From Kushneria pakistanensis (GTDB lineage: Bacteria; Pseudomonadota; Gammaproteobacteria; Pseudomonadales; Halomonadaceae), in contig NZ_BMZM01000002.1 in NCBI RefSeq assembly GCF_014652795.1, forward strand, positions 808,025-872,024: 64,000 bases of DNA, in the 5' to 3' direction. The notes under the pieces are model-generated. The model searched no databases, had not been told where the DNA came from, and was given only the letters and a program-made list of their open reading frames with translations. The stretch's first letter is position 1; each line of letters starts with the position of its first letter. This document shows, piece by piece, positions 34,621 through 43,620 of the stretch. The translations under genes were made by a program, and so were the position numbers.

Positions 34621-35862
34621 ATGACAGGCCGGGCCCCGCAGGTTCGAGAAGTGCACCACGACGTGGTCGTGATAGGGGCCGGCGCTGCCGGCATCGCCAT
34701 TGCTCAGGGGATTCGACGGCGTGCTCCCCGCCTGAATATCGCCATCATCGACCCGGCAGACCATCACTATTACCAGCCGGGCTGGACGCTGGTCGGCGGT
34801 GGGGTCTTCGAGGCCGAAAGTACCAGACGCGCCATGGCCGATGTGTTGCCCGGGGGCATGGCGCATTATGCGCAGCCGGCAGTCGCCATTGACCCCGACA
34901 AGGGCGCAGTGCTGCTGGGTAATGGCCGCTCGCTCTACTATCGCGCGCTGGTGGTGGCGCCGGGGCTCGAGCTTGACTGGGACGCCGTGGAAGGGCTGCC
35001 GGAGGCGCTCGGCCAGTACGGTGTGACCTCCAACTACCGCTTTGATCTCGCCCCCTACACCTGGTCGCTGGTGCAAGGGCTGCGCCGGGGGAAGGCACTC
35101 TTTACCCAGCCGCCCATGCCCATCAAGTGTGCCGGTGCGCCGCAAAAGGCGATGTATCTGGCCTGCGATCACTGGCAGCGCCGCGGCGTGCTGGGCGATA
35201 TCGACGTCTCCTTTCACAACGCCGGCGGCGCGCTGTTCGGGGTGCCGGCCTATATTCCGGCGCTGATGGCCCATGTCGAGCGCTACGGCATCAACCTTGC
35301 CTTTCATCAGCAGCTGGTGGCCGTCGATGGGCCAAACCGGCAGGCACACTTCATGATTCAGGGCGCAGACAGCCGCCAGCGCGAGCACGTCGAGTCCTTT
35401 GACATGCTCCATGTCGTGCCTCCCCAGCGCGCGCCCGCGTTGATACGCGACAGCCGGCTGGCCAACGATGCCGGCTGGCTCGACCTGCACCCCAACACCC
35501 TGCAGCATCAGCGCTACCCATCCATCTTTGGTGCTGGTGATGTCAGTGCCACCCTCAATGCCAAGACCGCGGCGGCCGTGCGAGTCCAGGCGCCGATCGT
35601 GGCTGACAATGTCGTGGCGTATCTGCAAGGGCGCGAACTGTCAGCGCGCTATCAGGGCTACGGCGCCTGCCCGTTGACGGTATCGCGCGGGCGGGTGGTG
35701 CTGGCCGAGTTCGGCTATGGCGGCGAACTCATGCCGACCCTGCCGGGCTGGCTCAACGACGGCCAGCGCGCCACCAGCCTGGCCTGGCAGCTCAAGGCTT
35801 ATGCCATGCCGACCATTTACTGGCAAATGATGCTGAAAGGGCGTGAATGGATGGTGTCCTGA
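34621..35862 (+). CDS. Sulfide:quinone oxidoreductase (SQRDL-like, type II)
   Basis: A 413-aa FAD flavoprotein that oxidises sulfide and passes electrons to the quinone pool. It has VVVIGAGAAG (16-24) for FAD, DHHYYQPGWTLVGGG, and two redox cysteines, C170 (PIKCAGAPQKAMYLACDHW) and C350 (YGACPLTV), spaced as in human SQOR. The C-terminal hydrophobic segment is for membrane docking. ATG 34621 follows AGGGAGT. A 12-bp palindrome (ATAAGCGCTTAT, 34508-34519) lies upstream. No persulfide dioxygenase or rhodanese is adjacent. Confidence 0.88.
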   Translation: MTGRAPQVREVHHDVVVIGAGAAGIAIAQGIRRRAPRLNIAIIDPADHHYYQPGWTLVGGGVFEAESTRRAMADVLPGGMAHYAQPAVAIDPDKGAVLLGNGRSLYYRALVVAPGLELDWDAVEGLPEALGQYGVTSNYRFDLAPYTWSLVQGLRRGKALFTQPPMPIKCAGAPQKAMYLACDHWQRRGVLGDIDVSFHNAGGALFGVPAYIPALMAHVERYGINLAFHQQLVAVDGPNRQAHFMIQGADSRQREHVESFDMLHVVPPQRAPALIRDSRLANDAGWLDLHPNTLQHQRYPSIFGAGDVSATLNAKTAAAVRVQAPIVADNVVAYLQGRELSARYQGYGACPLTVSRGRVVLAEFGYGGELMPTLPGWLNDGQRATSLAWQLKAYAMPTIYWQMMLKGREWMVS

Positions 35863-35943
35863 GGCCCGCCATAATCTTTTGATCATGTTGAATGACAGGG
35901 GGTGCTTTAAGCTGCCGGCCACCGCTCTCAATGAGGATGCCCC

Positions 35944-36867
35944 GTGGCCGCTGGTAGTCTGTTAACCCTGCTTGATGATATTGCCACCCTGATGGATGAC
36001 GTTTCCGTCATGACGAAAGTGGCCGCCAAAAAAACCACCGGCGTGCTGGGTGATGACCTGGCACTCAATGCCCAGCAGGTCACCGGGGTGCGTGCCGAGC
36101 GTGAACTGCCCATTGTCTGGGCGGTCTGCAAGGGCTCTTTGCTCAACAAGCTGATGCTGGTACCGGCAGCGCTTCTGATCAGTGCCTTTGCGCCCTGGCT
36201 GGTCACGCCGCTTCTGATGCTGGGCGGGGCTTATCTGAGCTATGAGGGCGTGGAGAAGCTGGCCCATGCCTGGCACAAGCGCCAGCACCCGCACACCGGA
36301 AAAAAGGACACCGCATCTGTTGAGCGCTCTGCCGAGGAGCAGACAGCCCTTGAGAAAAAGCGTATCAAGGGCGCGGTGCGTACCGATTTCATTTTGTCGG
36401 CAGAGATCATTGCCATTACCCTGGGCACGGTGGCCGATGCGGCCCTCATGCAGCAGGCGCTGGTGCTGTCGATTATCGCCGTGGTCATGACGCTGGGCGT
36501 GTACGGACTGGTGGCGGCCATTGTCAGGCTCGATGACGTGGGACTTTACCTCTGCCGCCGCAGTGCCGGCGTCGCACAGGCGCTGGGGCGTGGCATTCTG
36601 CGTACCGCGCCGTGGCTGATGAAGTTCCTGTCCATTGCGGGCACGGCGGCAATGTTCATGGTAGGCGGCGGTATCCTGACCCATGGCATACCGGTGCTGC
36701 ACCACGCCATCGAGACGCTGACGCTGGCCGAAGGCGATATCCCCGGGGTGGGCGCCATTTTACAGCCCATTACGCCTACGCTGATCAATATGCTGGTGGG
36801 ACTGGTGCTCGGCGCCCTGGTGCTGGGGGCGGTGTCGCTGGCAAGGAAAATGCGCGGGGCCCACTAG
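35944..36867 (+). CDS. yedI: DUF808/YedI inner-membrane protein
   Basis: A 307-aa protein of the DUF808 family (E. coli YedI), with about six hydrophobic segments. Family signatures are LLTLLDDIATLMDDVSVMTKVAAKKTTGVLGDDLALNAQQV and LVTPLLMLGGAYLSYEGVEKLAH. The function is unknown. Translation seems to start at GTG 35944, preceded by GAGGA. It precedes the thioredoxin gene by 83 bp. Confidence 0.87.
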   Translation: MAAGSLLTLLDDIATLMDDVSVMTKVAAKKTTGVLGDDLALNAQQVTGVRAERELPIVWAVCKGSLLNKLMLVPAALLISAFAPWLVTPLLMLGGAYLSYEGVEKLAHAWHKRQHPHTGKKDTASVERSAEEQTALEKKRIKGAVRTDFILSAEIIAITLGTVADAALMQQALVLSIIAVVMTLGVYGLVAAIVRLDDVGLYLCRRSAGVAQALGRGILRTAPWLMKFLSIAGTAAMFMVGGGILTHGIPVLHHAIETLTLAEGDIPGVGAILQPITPTLINMLVGLVLGALVLGAVSLARKMRGAH

Positions 36868-36950
36868 CCTCGGCCCCTTGAGACGATCATCGTCAAACGG
36901 ATCAGTCCCCGTTGGCTGCGGGGGCTGTTATCACAGCAGGAGAAAAGCAT

Positions 36951-37268
36951 ATGACCATACCCGATAGTGTCGTTCCCGAGCGCAGCGAACTCGATGCCAG
37001 CCAGGAGCCGGTAGTCGTGGAATTCGGCACGCCATGGTGTGGCTATTGCAAGGCCGCGCAGCCGTTGATCAGGGAGGTGATTGATCAGGCAGACGGGGTG
37101 CGCCATGTCCGTGTCGAGGACGGCAAGGGCAAGCGATTGGGTCGGTCGTATCAGGTCAAGCTCTGGCCGACGCTGATCTTTCTAAAGGATGGGCAGGAGC
37201 GTGCACGCTGTGTGCGTCCTGACACGCGTGAGGCGCTGGAAGCCGCGCTGGCCAGCATTCTGGAATAA
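36951..37268 (+). CDS. Thioredoxin-family protein
   Basis: A 105-aa thioredoxin fold with active site W29-C30-G-Y-C33 and the cis-proline loop LWPTLIF. The CGYC centre differs from the CGPC of housekeeping thioredoxin and suggests a different redox potential. No signal peptide is visible, so it is probably cytoplasmic. ATG 36951 follows AGGAGA; an earlier in-frame ATG at 36912 is unlikely. It is convergent with the small RNA candidate that begins 13 bp beyond its stop. Confidence 0.85.
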   Translation: MTIPDSVVPERSELDASQEPVVVEFGTPWCGYCKAAQPLIREVIDQADGVRHVRVEDGKGKRLGRSYQVKLWPTLIFLKDGQERARCVRPDTREALEAALASILE

Positions 37269-37280
37269 GAAGGGTGTATA

Positions 37281-37502
37281 TAAAAAGAAGGTGACCCGGC
37301 ATTTTCATCCATGAAAACCATGGCATCCTGCCATGTCGCTCGTCCATGAGCGTTGCCGGGTCGACGCTGCCTCCATGCAGTGTCCTTTCTTCCCTTGGCG
37401 GCCACCTTCGGGTTACCCGGTCAGGTGCCGGGCGTGAGCAACATGATTCCTTTCATCAGCCAGGTCCTTCTGTCCGGGGCCTTCCTGGCGCCGCCTCAAG
37501 CC
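37281..37502 (-). ncRNA. CsrB/RsmZ-like small RNA (candidate CsrA/RsmA sponge)
   Basis: Read on the minus strand, about 222 bases contain ten GGA motifs. At least six sit in hairpin loops: 37302-37317, 37319-37335, 37337-37352, 37367-37380, 37443-37456 and 37479-37489. A central stem-loop occupies about 37399-37429, and an A-rich single-stranded link carries two more GGA. A 9-bp stem (37293-37301 with 37354-37362) closes the 3' end before a TTCTTTTT tract at 37282-37289. TATATT at 37509-37514 is a possible -10. This is the layout of RNAs that titrate CsrA/RsmA. No GacA-type box (TGTAAG-N6-CTTACA) was found upstream. Confidence 0.65.
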
Positions 37503-37605
37503 ACAGGCAATATAACGGCTTTGCCAAACGCCCAATAGATACAGATGCACTAGTGGGCTGGGTACATTTGCAGGGCGTGTGATGTCGTTGTTCAGCGACG
37601 GATCA

Positions 37606-39081
37606 TCACCTCTCCTGAGGGTCCGGCCCGGTATCCAGCCCCTGCTGACGGGCGACGATAATGGCCTCGCTACGACTGTGAACATCAAGCTTGCGATACA
37701 GCGAGGCGACGTAATTGCGCACCGTGCTGTGCGCCAGTGCCAGTTCAGCGGCAATCCGCTTGTCGGACAGGCCCTGGCACAGCAGGGTCAGCACGTCGCG
37801 CTCGCGCAGGCTGAGGCTGATGGCAACAGGCACCGTGGCGGTGTCAGAGCGCTCGGTATTGCGCACGCTGGCCAGTTTTTCAACCAGGGTGCGGGTGAAC
37901 CATGACGCGTCCTGCATGACGGTATCGATGGCCGTAAACAGTTCGGCTTCGGTGCGCTTGTGCTCGGTGATATCCACTAGCGTCATCAGTACCCGGTCAC
38001 ACTCCTCGATACGCACGATCGTGGCCGAGATCAGACAGGTCAGATGCTCGCCGTGCTGGTTGGTGACCTCACTTTCAAGGGCGCGCACGGGGTCGCCGGT
38101 CTCCAGCGCGGCAAGAATGCGTCGGCGGGTCTGAGGGTTCAGCTCTTCGAGTTGTCCGGTGGCGGGCACTGCCGGGTCGTGCCCCAGGGTAGTATTAAAG
38201 GCCTCGTTGACCTCAAGCAGCGCCAGTGTCCGGCAATCGGCCAGCGCCGTGGCCACCGGTGACAGGTGAAAAAGCGTTGAAAACTGCGCCTCGCTGCGAC
38301 GCAGCGCGCTCTGGGCGCGTCGGGTCGGCTCCAGGTCGGTAAAGGTCAGCAGCATGCAGGCATCATCGTTGAACTCGATGGGCTGTCCGGCGACCACGAC
38401 ACATTTGCTGCCCCCCGTGGTGCCCGGATGCAGCACGGCCTCCATCTGCGGAATCATCAGGCCTTCACCAAGACGGCGAATGGCCTGATCGCGCCGGTCG
38501 GCGCCGGCAAAGACATCCAGCTCATAGATGGAGCGCCCGAGCACGTGACCCTCCTCAAGCCCGGTCATTTCCAGAAAGCCCTCGTTGACACGGATAAAGC
38601 GCTGATCGGCGAGACGGCATATCAGGGCAGGGGCCGGATTGATGCTGAAGGACTTTTCAAAGCGTTCCTCGGCGCTGACCCGCTCGGTGATGTCCTCGAC
38701 CAGCAGGGCCGCCACGTGAGAGCCATCGCCGTCGGACAACACCCGCCCCCGAATACTGTGCACACGCATGGCCTCTTCCGGGCCCGGCAGCATGATGTCG
38801 ACACTGACTTCATCAAAGGGGATGCCTTCCAGCAGTGCCACCACAGGTGTGTCCTCCTGCGAATGAGGCGGTCGGAAGCGCAGCTGAAAGCGCTCCCGGT
38901 AACCGGCAAGGTCAGCGCCCAGTGCCTCGATGCGCGATACCTCATGCATGGCAAGCACGGCCCGATTGGCCCAGCGCAGCGTGCCATCACGACCCAGCAG
39001 GATAACGCCTTCGCGCATCTCCTCGATCAGCTGATAAAGCGGTGAGTGAGACGTGTCACCGGAAAGGGGAATGTCAGACAT
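37606..39081 (-). CDS. Multi-PAS LuxR-type regulator
   Basis: A 491-aa cytoplasmic protein with three PAS domains (about 12-125, 135-255 and 260-385), each ending in the D-I/L-T/E pattern (VEDITER, FTDLEPTRRA, LVDITEHKRTEAEL). A short helical linker leads to a LuxR/GerE DNA-binding domain (SLRERDVLTLLCQGLSDKRIAAELALAHSTVRNYVASLYRKLDVHSRSEAI). There is no kinase or receiver domain, so it is a one-component sensor-regulator; the PAS ligand is unknown. It lies directly upstream of the GGA-rich small RNA on the same strand. Confidence 0.88.
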   Translation of the reverse strand: MSDIPLSGDTSHSPLYQLIEEMREGVILLGRDGTLRWANRAVLAMHEVSRIEALGADLAGYRERFQLRFRPPHSQEDTPVVALLEGIPFDEVSVDIMLPGPEEAMRVHSIRGRVLSDGDGSHVAALLVEDITERVSAEERFEKSFSINPAPALICRLADQRFIRVNEGFLEMTGLEEGHVLGRSIYELDVFAGADRRDQAIRRLGEGLMIPQMEAVLHPGTTGGSKCVVVAGQPIEFNDDACMLLTFTDLEPTRRAQSALRRSEAQFSTLFHLSPVATALADCRTLALLEVNEAFNTTLGHDPAVPATGQLEELNPQTRRRILAALETGDPVRALESEVTNQHGEHLTCLISATIVRIEECDRVLMTLVDITEHKRTEAELFTAIDTVMQDASWFTRTLVEKLASVRNTERSDTATVPVAISLSLRERDVLTLLCQGLSDKRIAAELALAHSTVRNYVASLYRKLDVHSRSEAIIVARQQGLDTGPDPQER

Positions 39082-39241
39082 GATCAATCCTGCGCGAGAG
39101 AGCCTGGAAGGGGGAAGGGCGCCATGATGATATGCGACCCCGGGCCTGAAAAGTACCGGTCAGTGCGCTGTGGCCACTATGCTGTGTCTGATCCGGCGTT
39201 CAATACACGCCATCCATGGCCGATACAGGGACGCAGACACC

Positions 39242-39850
39242 ATGACAGATAACACAACGCCGATCTGGCAGCACCGACTGAGCGACTTTCGTGACACCGT
39301 GGCTCGAGAGCCGATGCCGGGCTGCGGTGCCGTGGCCGTGGTCAGCGCCGACCTGGGCCTGGCGCTGGTGCTCAAGGGGCTGCATCTGAGTCAGCAACAT
39401 GACGCGACAGCGCCGCGTCAGGCATTGATCGATGAAGGAGAGTCACTCAAGCAGCGTCTGGCACCGCTGGCCCGGGAGGATGTGGAGGCCTTTGAAGTGT
39501 TCATGGCCGCCGTTGGCCGTGACCAGGACGATGAGGAGCGCTCTGATGCCATCCATACTGCCGCGGCCAGCGCCGTCGAGGTGCCGCTAAAGACCGCGCA
39601 GCTGTGTGACGCAGCGCTGGCGCTGGCGCAGCAGGCCGGTGAACACATCGAGCAGCAGTTTGTCAGCGACGCCATTGCCGGTGCCCGGCTGATCCATGCG
39701 GCGCTGCACGGTGTGCTGCTCAATGTGGATGCCAATGCCGGACAGCTGGGCAGTGACGCCGCTCGTGACCGGGCAAGGCTTTCCCGCGATGGCTTGGCAC
39801 ATCGCGCCGAGATGCTGCTGGCGGCCATCACGGCGAGCGCCCCGGCCTGA
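39242..39850 (+). CDS. Cyclodeaminase/cyclohydrolase-like protein
   Basis: A 202-aa helical protein matching the formiminotransferase-cyclodeaminase C-terminal family (FTCD_C / methenyl-tetrahydrofolate cyclohydrolase). Signatures are LSDFRDTVAREPMPGCGAVAVVSADLGLALVLKGL, EDVEAFEVFMAA and VSDAIAGARLIHAALHGVLLNVDAN. It probably acts on a folate one-carbon intermediate, but the exact reaction is not certain. ATG 39242 fits the family start; the frame extends upstream to 39170. Confidence 0.78.
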   Translation: MTDNTTPIWQHRLSDFRDTVAREPMPGCGAVAVVSADLGLALVLKGLHLSQQHDATAPRQALIDEGESLKQRLAPLAREDVEAFEVFMAAVGRDQDDEERSDAIHTAAASAVEVPLKTAQLCDAALALAQQAGEHIEQQFVSDAIAGARLIHAALHGVLLNVDANAGQLGSDAARDRARLSRDGLAHRAEMLLAAITASAPA

Positions 39851-39857
39851 GCCGCGG

Positions 39858-41261
39858 TCAGCCCAGCGCCCGGGCGCGTTGTCGGCGCTGGGACAGCGCC
39901 ACCGCGCCATCGATCAGGATCAGCAGTACCAGGCTGATGCCCAGTACCGGCAGGGCCAGGCCGAGCAGCACGGCGCTCACCACCACGGCCAGCGCTGCCG
40001 GGCGCGGCGCCCGGGCCAGCGCCTGGCCCAGCGTCACGGGTGTCATGGCGGTACTGGCGCGGGTCGGACGGCGGCGCCACCACATGGCATAGCCCAGCAC
40101 CAGCATGATCACCAGCGCGCCGGCAAACACCACCAGCGCCAGCTGATTGAGTACGCCAAACAGCACGCCCATGTGCAGATCCACGCCCCAGCGGGTCAGT
40201 TTGGCGGCGAGCGGAAACGTTTCAAAGCGGGTGCGATCGATCACGGTCAGGGTGGTCGGATCGATGGCGGCCTCATCCACCTCGGTAGGCCACTCCCGGC
40301 CTACCTCACGCACCTTCCAGGCGCTGCCCGGTCCGGCGGCCGGCACAATCTCGATCTCGCCAGCCTCAAGCCCTTCGTCACGCGCGGCAGACAGCACCTG
40401 GTCAAAAAGGGTCGGGTCAAGGGCGTGATTCATCATGGCCATGCCATGGCCGGCGTGTTCTGCGTGATCGGCATGCTCGGCGTGCGGTCCCTGTTCGGCA
40501 GGGGTCACGCCGTCCAGATGGGTCGAGACCGTCGGCGTCTGCCAGCCGAACATGTGACGCAGCTCGCCGATATTGCCCCCGGCATACTTCGACCAGGTCA
40601 GCCCCGTGGCGGAGAAGAACAGAAAGCCGATCAGTGCCCAGGGGCCCAGCCGGTTGTGCCAGCGACTGGCGCGCTGGCCGGCGCTGTCACGCAGCATGCT
40701 GCGTCGACGCTTGAACCAGAGCGCCAGCCCACCAAGTGCGGCCACCCACAGCCAGGAGGCGGCCAGCTCACTGTAAAAGCGCCCTGGCTCGCCCAGCAGC
40801 AGGCTGCGGTGAAACTTGTCGATGGTGATACGAAACGCCGAAATGCCGCTGGTGCCATAGACCGGCAGGGCGCCGCGCACTTCACCGGTGACCGGATCGA
40901 TAAAAAACGCCAGGTGCTCCCATTGGCCGACGCTCGGGTCCGAGAACATGACCCGGGTGGTCTCACCCGGCGAGGGTGCCGGGCGCACTGCGATGGGCGT
41001 GTCATCGCGTCCCAGTGACTGCTGGGCGGCGCGGATCTGATCGGCCAGCGGCAGTGGGGTGCCGCCATCGCTTTCGGTATAAAACTGCTGGTGATAGAGC
41101 GCCTGTTCGATCTGCGGCGTCAGGGCATAGAGGATGCCGCTGAGCGCGGCGGTCAGCATAAAGGGGCCGACCAGCAGTCCAATATAAAAATGCAGTCGGG
41201 CGATGAAGGCCCATCCCCACGGCTTGCGCACGGTCGGCGCAGTGGCGGTGTCGTGTGTCAT
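39858..41261 (-). CDS. PepSY-domain membrane protein (PiuB-like)
   Basis: A 467-aa inner-membrane protein of the PepSY-associated TM family, with an N-terminal helix (FIARLHFYIGLLVGPFMLTAALSGILYAL), PepSY regions, a His-rich stretch (HAEHADHAEHAGHGMAMMNH, about 258-277) and four helices. Such proteins act in iron-siderophore or copper uptake, often as reductases. The His-rich segment and the DUF2946 neighbour point to copper. ATG 41261 follows AGGTG; ATG 41282 is also possible. Confidence 0.8.
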   Translation of the reverse strand: MTHDTATAPTVRKPWGWAFIARLHFYIGLLVGPFMLTAALSGILYALTPQIEQALYHQQFYTESDGGTPLPLADQIRAAQQSLGRDDTPIAVRPAPSPGETTRVMFSDPSVGQWEHLAFFIDPVTGEVRGALPVYGTSGISAFRITIDKFHRSLLLGEPGRFYSELAASWLWVAALGGLALWFKRRRSMLRDSAGQRASRWHNRLGPWALIGFLFFSATGLTWSKYAGGNIGELRHMFGWQTPTVSTHLDGVTPAEQGPHAEHADHAEHAGHGMAMMNHALDPTLFDQVLSAARDEGLEAGEIEIVPAAGPGSAWKVREVGREWPTEVDEAAIDPTTLTVIDRTRFETFPLAAKLTRWGVDLHMGVLFGVLNQLALVVFAGALVIMLVLGYAMWWRRRPTRASTAMTPVTLGQALARAPRPAALAVVVSAVLLGLALPVLGISLVLLILIDGAVALSQRRQRARALG

Positions 41262-41359
41262 GAAAGCACCTGTCATGGCCATGAATGGATATTCATGGCG
41301 CGTTCATTGATCAGCCTCTTCCGGTCAGAAGAGGGGGGAGAACGTGGTCTGGTTGTGCT

Positions 41360-41794
41360 TCAGACGGACAGGGGTGGGGCGCGCGACAGGGCGTTGGGGA
41401 AATGGGGATGCCGGGCGTGGCCCTGCAGAAGAGAAGGAACAGGCGCGGTGTCGGGCCCCGCACGACTGGGGGGCAGCGCCAGGGCGGCCTCCACCATCAG
41501 TGGGGTATGGGCCAGAAGTGAGCAGTAGCCACACTGGGCGAGATCCATATGGCCTGCCGGATGGGTCTCCCGGTATTGAACAGTGCCGGCCTGATGCGCT
41601 TCAAGGGTCTGCAGCCCGGCCATGACATGCCCGGCATGCATGCCGGACGTCTGATCATGCCAGGGGGGAGCGGGGTTGGTGCGCTCACGCTCATGGGCCA
41701 GCGCCAGTGTCTGTGAGAGCACCGGCGCCATGAAAATAACCAGCATTGCGGCCAGAGCCAGCCAGGCCGGAAACGAGCAGCGCAGACGAGTCAT
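41360..41794 (-). CDS. DUF2946 family protein
   Basis: A 144-aa exported or membrane-anchored protein with an N-terminal hydrophobic segment (about 10-32), a His-rich region (WHDQTSGMHAGHVMAG) and the DUF2946 signature LAQCGYCSLLAHTPL. The CxxC and histidines suggest metal binding; family members sit near copper and TonB-dependent transport genes. It ends 98 bp before the PepSY protein gene and probably shares its transcript. Confidence 0.78.
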   Translation of the reverse strand: MTRLRCSFPAWLALAAMLVIFMAPVLSQTLALAHERERTNPAPPWHDQTSGMHAGHVMAGLQTLEAHQAGTVQYRETHPAGHMDLAQCGYCSLLAHTPLMVEAALALPPSRAGPDTAPVPSLLQGHARHPHFPNALSRAPPLSV

Positions 41795-41960
41795 GGGTGG
41801 GCGAGGGTAGCGCCTGAAAGTGTACGGTTGAGGCCTGAGACCTTAACGCAAACCGACGCCCGGGGACATCCCGACAGGCAGTTGTGGCCTGGGTGATACT
41901 GAAATTCGGCAGGCGGCGCCGGTATGGCACGATCCGGAAGCCGGCCGGCGCAGGGGGCGC

Positions 41961-42269
41961 CTACTCTGGCGAAGGCGTTCCGTTGGCTTTCAGCGGCGTA
42001 GCAGGTGACGGCGTGTCGCTGTCATCGATCACCCTGAGCGCCACCGGCGTGTGAAGCGCCACGGTGCCATGGGGGAGATCAAACGGTTCATTGGCCGCAC
42101 CGGTAATCAGGCGACGGCGCTCAAAGGCCACGTCGCTGCGACGGCCCAGATAGGTATCACACTCCCGGCAGTGCACGGGATCCTCGACCGGGCGCATATG
42201 GCCGGATCGGATGGTAATGCGTCGGCTGCCACAGTGAAAACAGCGGACATTGAGCTCTGTGGGCCTCAT
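41961..42269 (-). CDS. Zinc-ribbon-like hypothetical protein
   Basis: A 102-aa protein with two CxxC pairs (C10/C13 in CFHCGSRRI and C34/C37 in CRECDTYLG), forming a probable zinc ribbon of about 30 residues. The C-terminal half is low in secondary-structure signal and ends in a Pro/Thr-rich tail. ATG 42269 follows AGAGG; an upstream in-frame ATG at 42344 lies in AT-rich DNA. Function unknown. Confidence 0.6.
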   Translation of the reverse strand: MRPTELNVRCFHCGSRRITIRSGHMRPVEDPVHCRECDTYLGRRSDVAFERRRLITGAANEPFDLPHGTVALHTPVALRVIDDSDTPSPATPLKANGTPSPE

Positions 42270-42383
42270 GAAACACCTCTGTAATTTATATATCCATGTT
42301 ATGTGATAACGCTCGCTCTCCCTAGCATGAAATTGCCTTTTCATACTTCAAGCTCAGGCACTTGAGCCGTCCATTTCATGTCT

Positions 42384-43493
42384 TTAATGGTTTGGTCCGT
42401 CGTGCCCCTGATCATGTAATGCATCAACGCCGATGAGCTGCCCGTCCGGCGTCGGTATGCCCTTGCGGATCAGGGCCGGGAAGTCGGAAAAGGCATGCCC
42501 CCCGTTATCGGCCGCAAGCGCGCGGGAATTGATATGACCACGCGACTTTAGTTCGGAAAGCGCCCGGGAGGTGTCCAGTGCTTCAAGATCAAACAGATAG
42601 TCGGGCAGATAGCCCGACAGCAGCAGTCGATAGTCGACAGGCAACCCCGGGATGATGCGTTTCACCATGTCAAAGACCAGCGTGGTGCAGTTGCTGGTCA
42701 GGGTGTTGTAGAAGGCCGGCGTTCTGCGCAGGGTGTCTGCCTCAGCAAGGTAGGCCAGAAAGAGTTGACGGGCGGCGTCATCGGGCAGGGCCACCCGATA
42801 GAGATAGACGTCCTCATGACGCACGTTGGTGCGGGTGCGCACGATGTCATGCTCATCGGCGGCGATAAGGGCCATTTCGAACTGCTTGAAAAAACCACCG
42901 ATGGCCGAGAAGGCTTCATTGCGCTGACGGCGAATCTCGACGGAAAACACCAGCTGCTGACCGTCTTCAAAGCCGAAGCTGACCAGCGTGTGGGCGATCA
43001 TTGGGCCCATCCAGTAGGAGACGATCAGGTCGGTGGATTCAAGCCTGGAAAGATCGTAGGTGCGCGTTTCCCAGCGCTGGGTATAGCGATCCCGACTGTG
43101 CCAGTCGAAGTTGCGCACGTTCTCGAGCGTGACCTGATCCCCTTGGATCTCGGCGCGCGGCAGGCGCGCCACATCATCGGCCCAGTCACGATCTCCCCGT
43201 GGCGTGATGGTCTGCCACCAGACCAGCAGGGCCAACGCCGCGACAAGCCAGACGCCCGGTATACCGCGAGGCCAGCGTCGAAAGAGGGGCAGTCTCAGCG
43301 CTGCAAACGCGGCGCCCAGCCCCAGCAGGCCCCAGCCGATCATGACAGTGACAACCAGCGTCATCGGCCCGGGCAGCTGGTACCACAGGGCCAGGGCGCC
43401 CCACGCGGTGGTCAGCATGATCAGGAACGCACCGAGCGCGCGGCCTGTCCCGCGCAGTACAGGACGCCACCAGCGTTTCAGGAAAGAGAGCAT
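42384..43493 (-). CDS. DUF4105 (Lnb N-terminal periplasmic) domain membrane protein
   Basis: A 369-aa protein with three N-terminal membrane helices (about 14-37, 41-67, 75-93) and a periplasmic DUF4105 domain. The domain is clear in VRNFDWHSRDRYTQRWETRTYDLSRLESTDLIVSYWMGPMIAHTLVSFGF and YNTLTSNCTTLVFDMV; the Cys in SNC is the putative catalytic thiol. The family resembles the N-terminal domain of lipoprotein N-acyltransferase-related Lnb, but the substrate here is unknown. Confidence 0.82.
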   Translation of the reverse strand: MLSFLKRWWRPVLRGTGRALGAFLIMLTTAWGALALWYQLPGPMTLVVTVMIGWGLLGLGAAFAALRLPLFRRWPRGIPGVWLVAALALLVWWQTITPRGDRDWADDVARLPRAEIQGDQVTLENVRNFDWHSRDRYTQRWETRTYDLSRLESTDLIVSYWMGPMIAHTLVSFGFEDGQQLVFSVEIRRQRNEAFSAIGGFFKQFEMALIAADEHDIVRTRTNVRHEDVYLYRVALPDDAARQLFLAYLAEADTLRRTPAFYNTLTSNCTTLVFDMVKRIIPGLPVDYRLLLSGYLPDYLFDLEALDTSRALSELKSRGHINSRALAADNGGHAFSDFPALIRKGIPTPDGQLIGVDALHDQGHDGPNH

Positions 43494-43620
43494 GGAAGGG
43501 CTCCGGTGGTCGAGATCAGAGAAATTTTTGATCCGGGCATGATGTCGGATCCGCCGTCATGCGCCAGGCTTGAGGCCACGATAACGCATTGTCTGCATCA
43601 GAACCTGTCAGGAGAGCGCC

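Noticed and set aside
37660-37700. Possible GacA box upstream of the GGA-rich RNA
   Set aside because: The partial TGT...ACA symmetry encodes the conserved LuxR helix (YRKLDVHSRSEAI) and does not match TGTAAG-N6-CTTACA.
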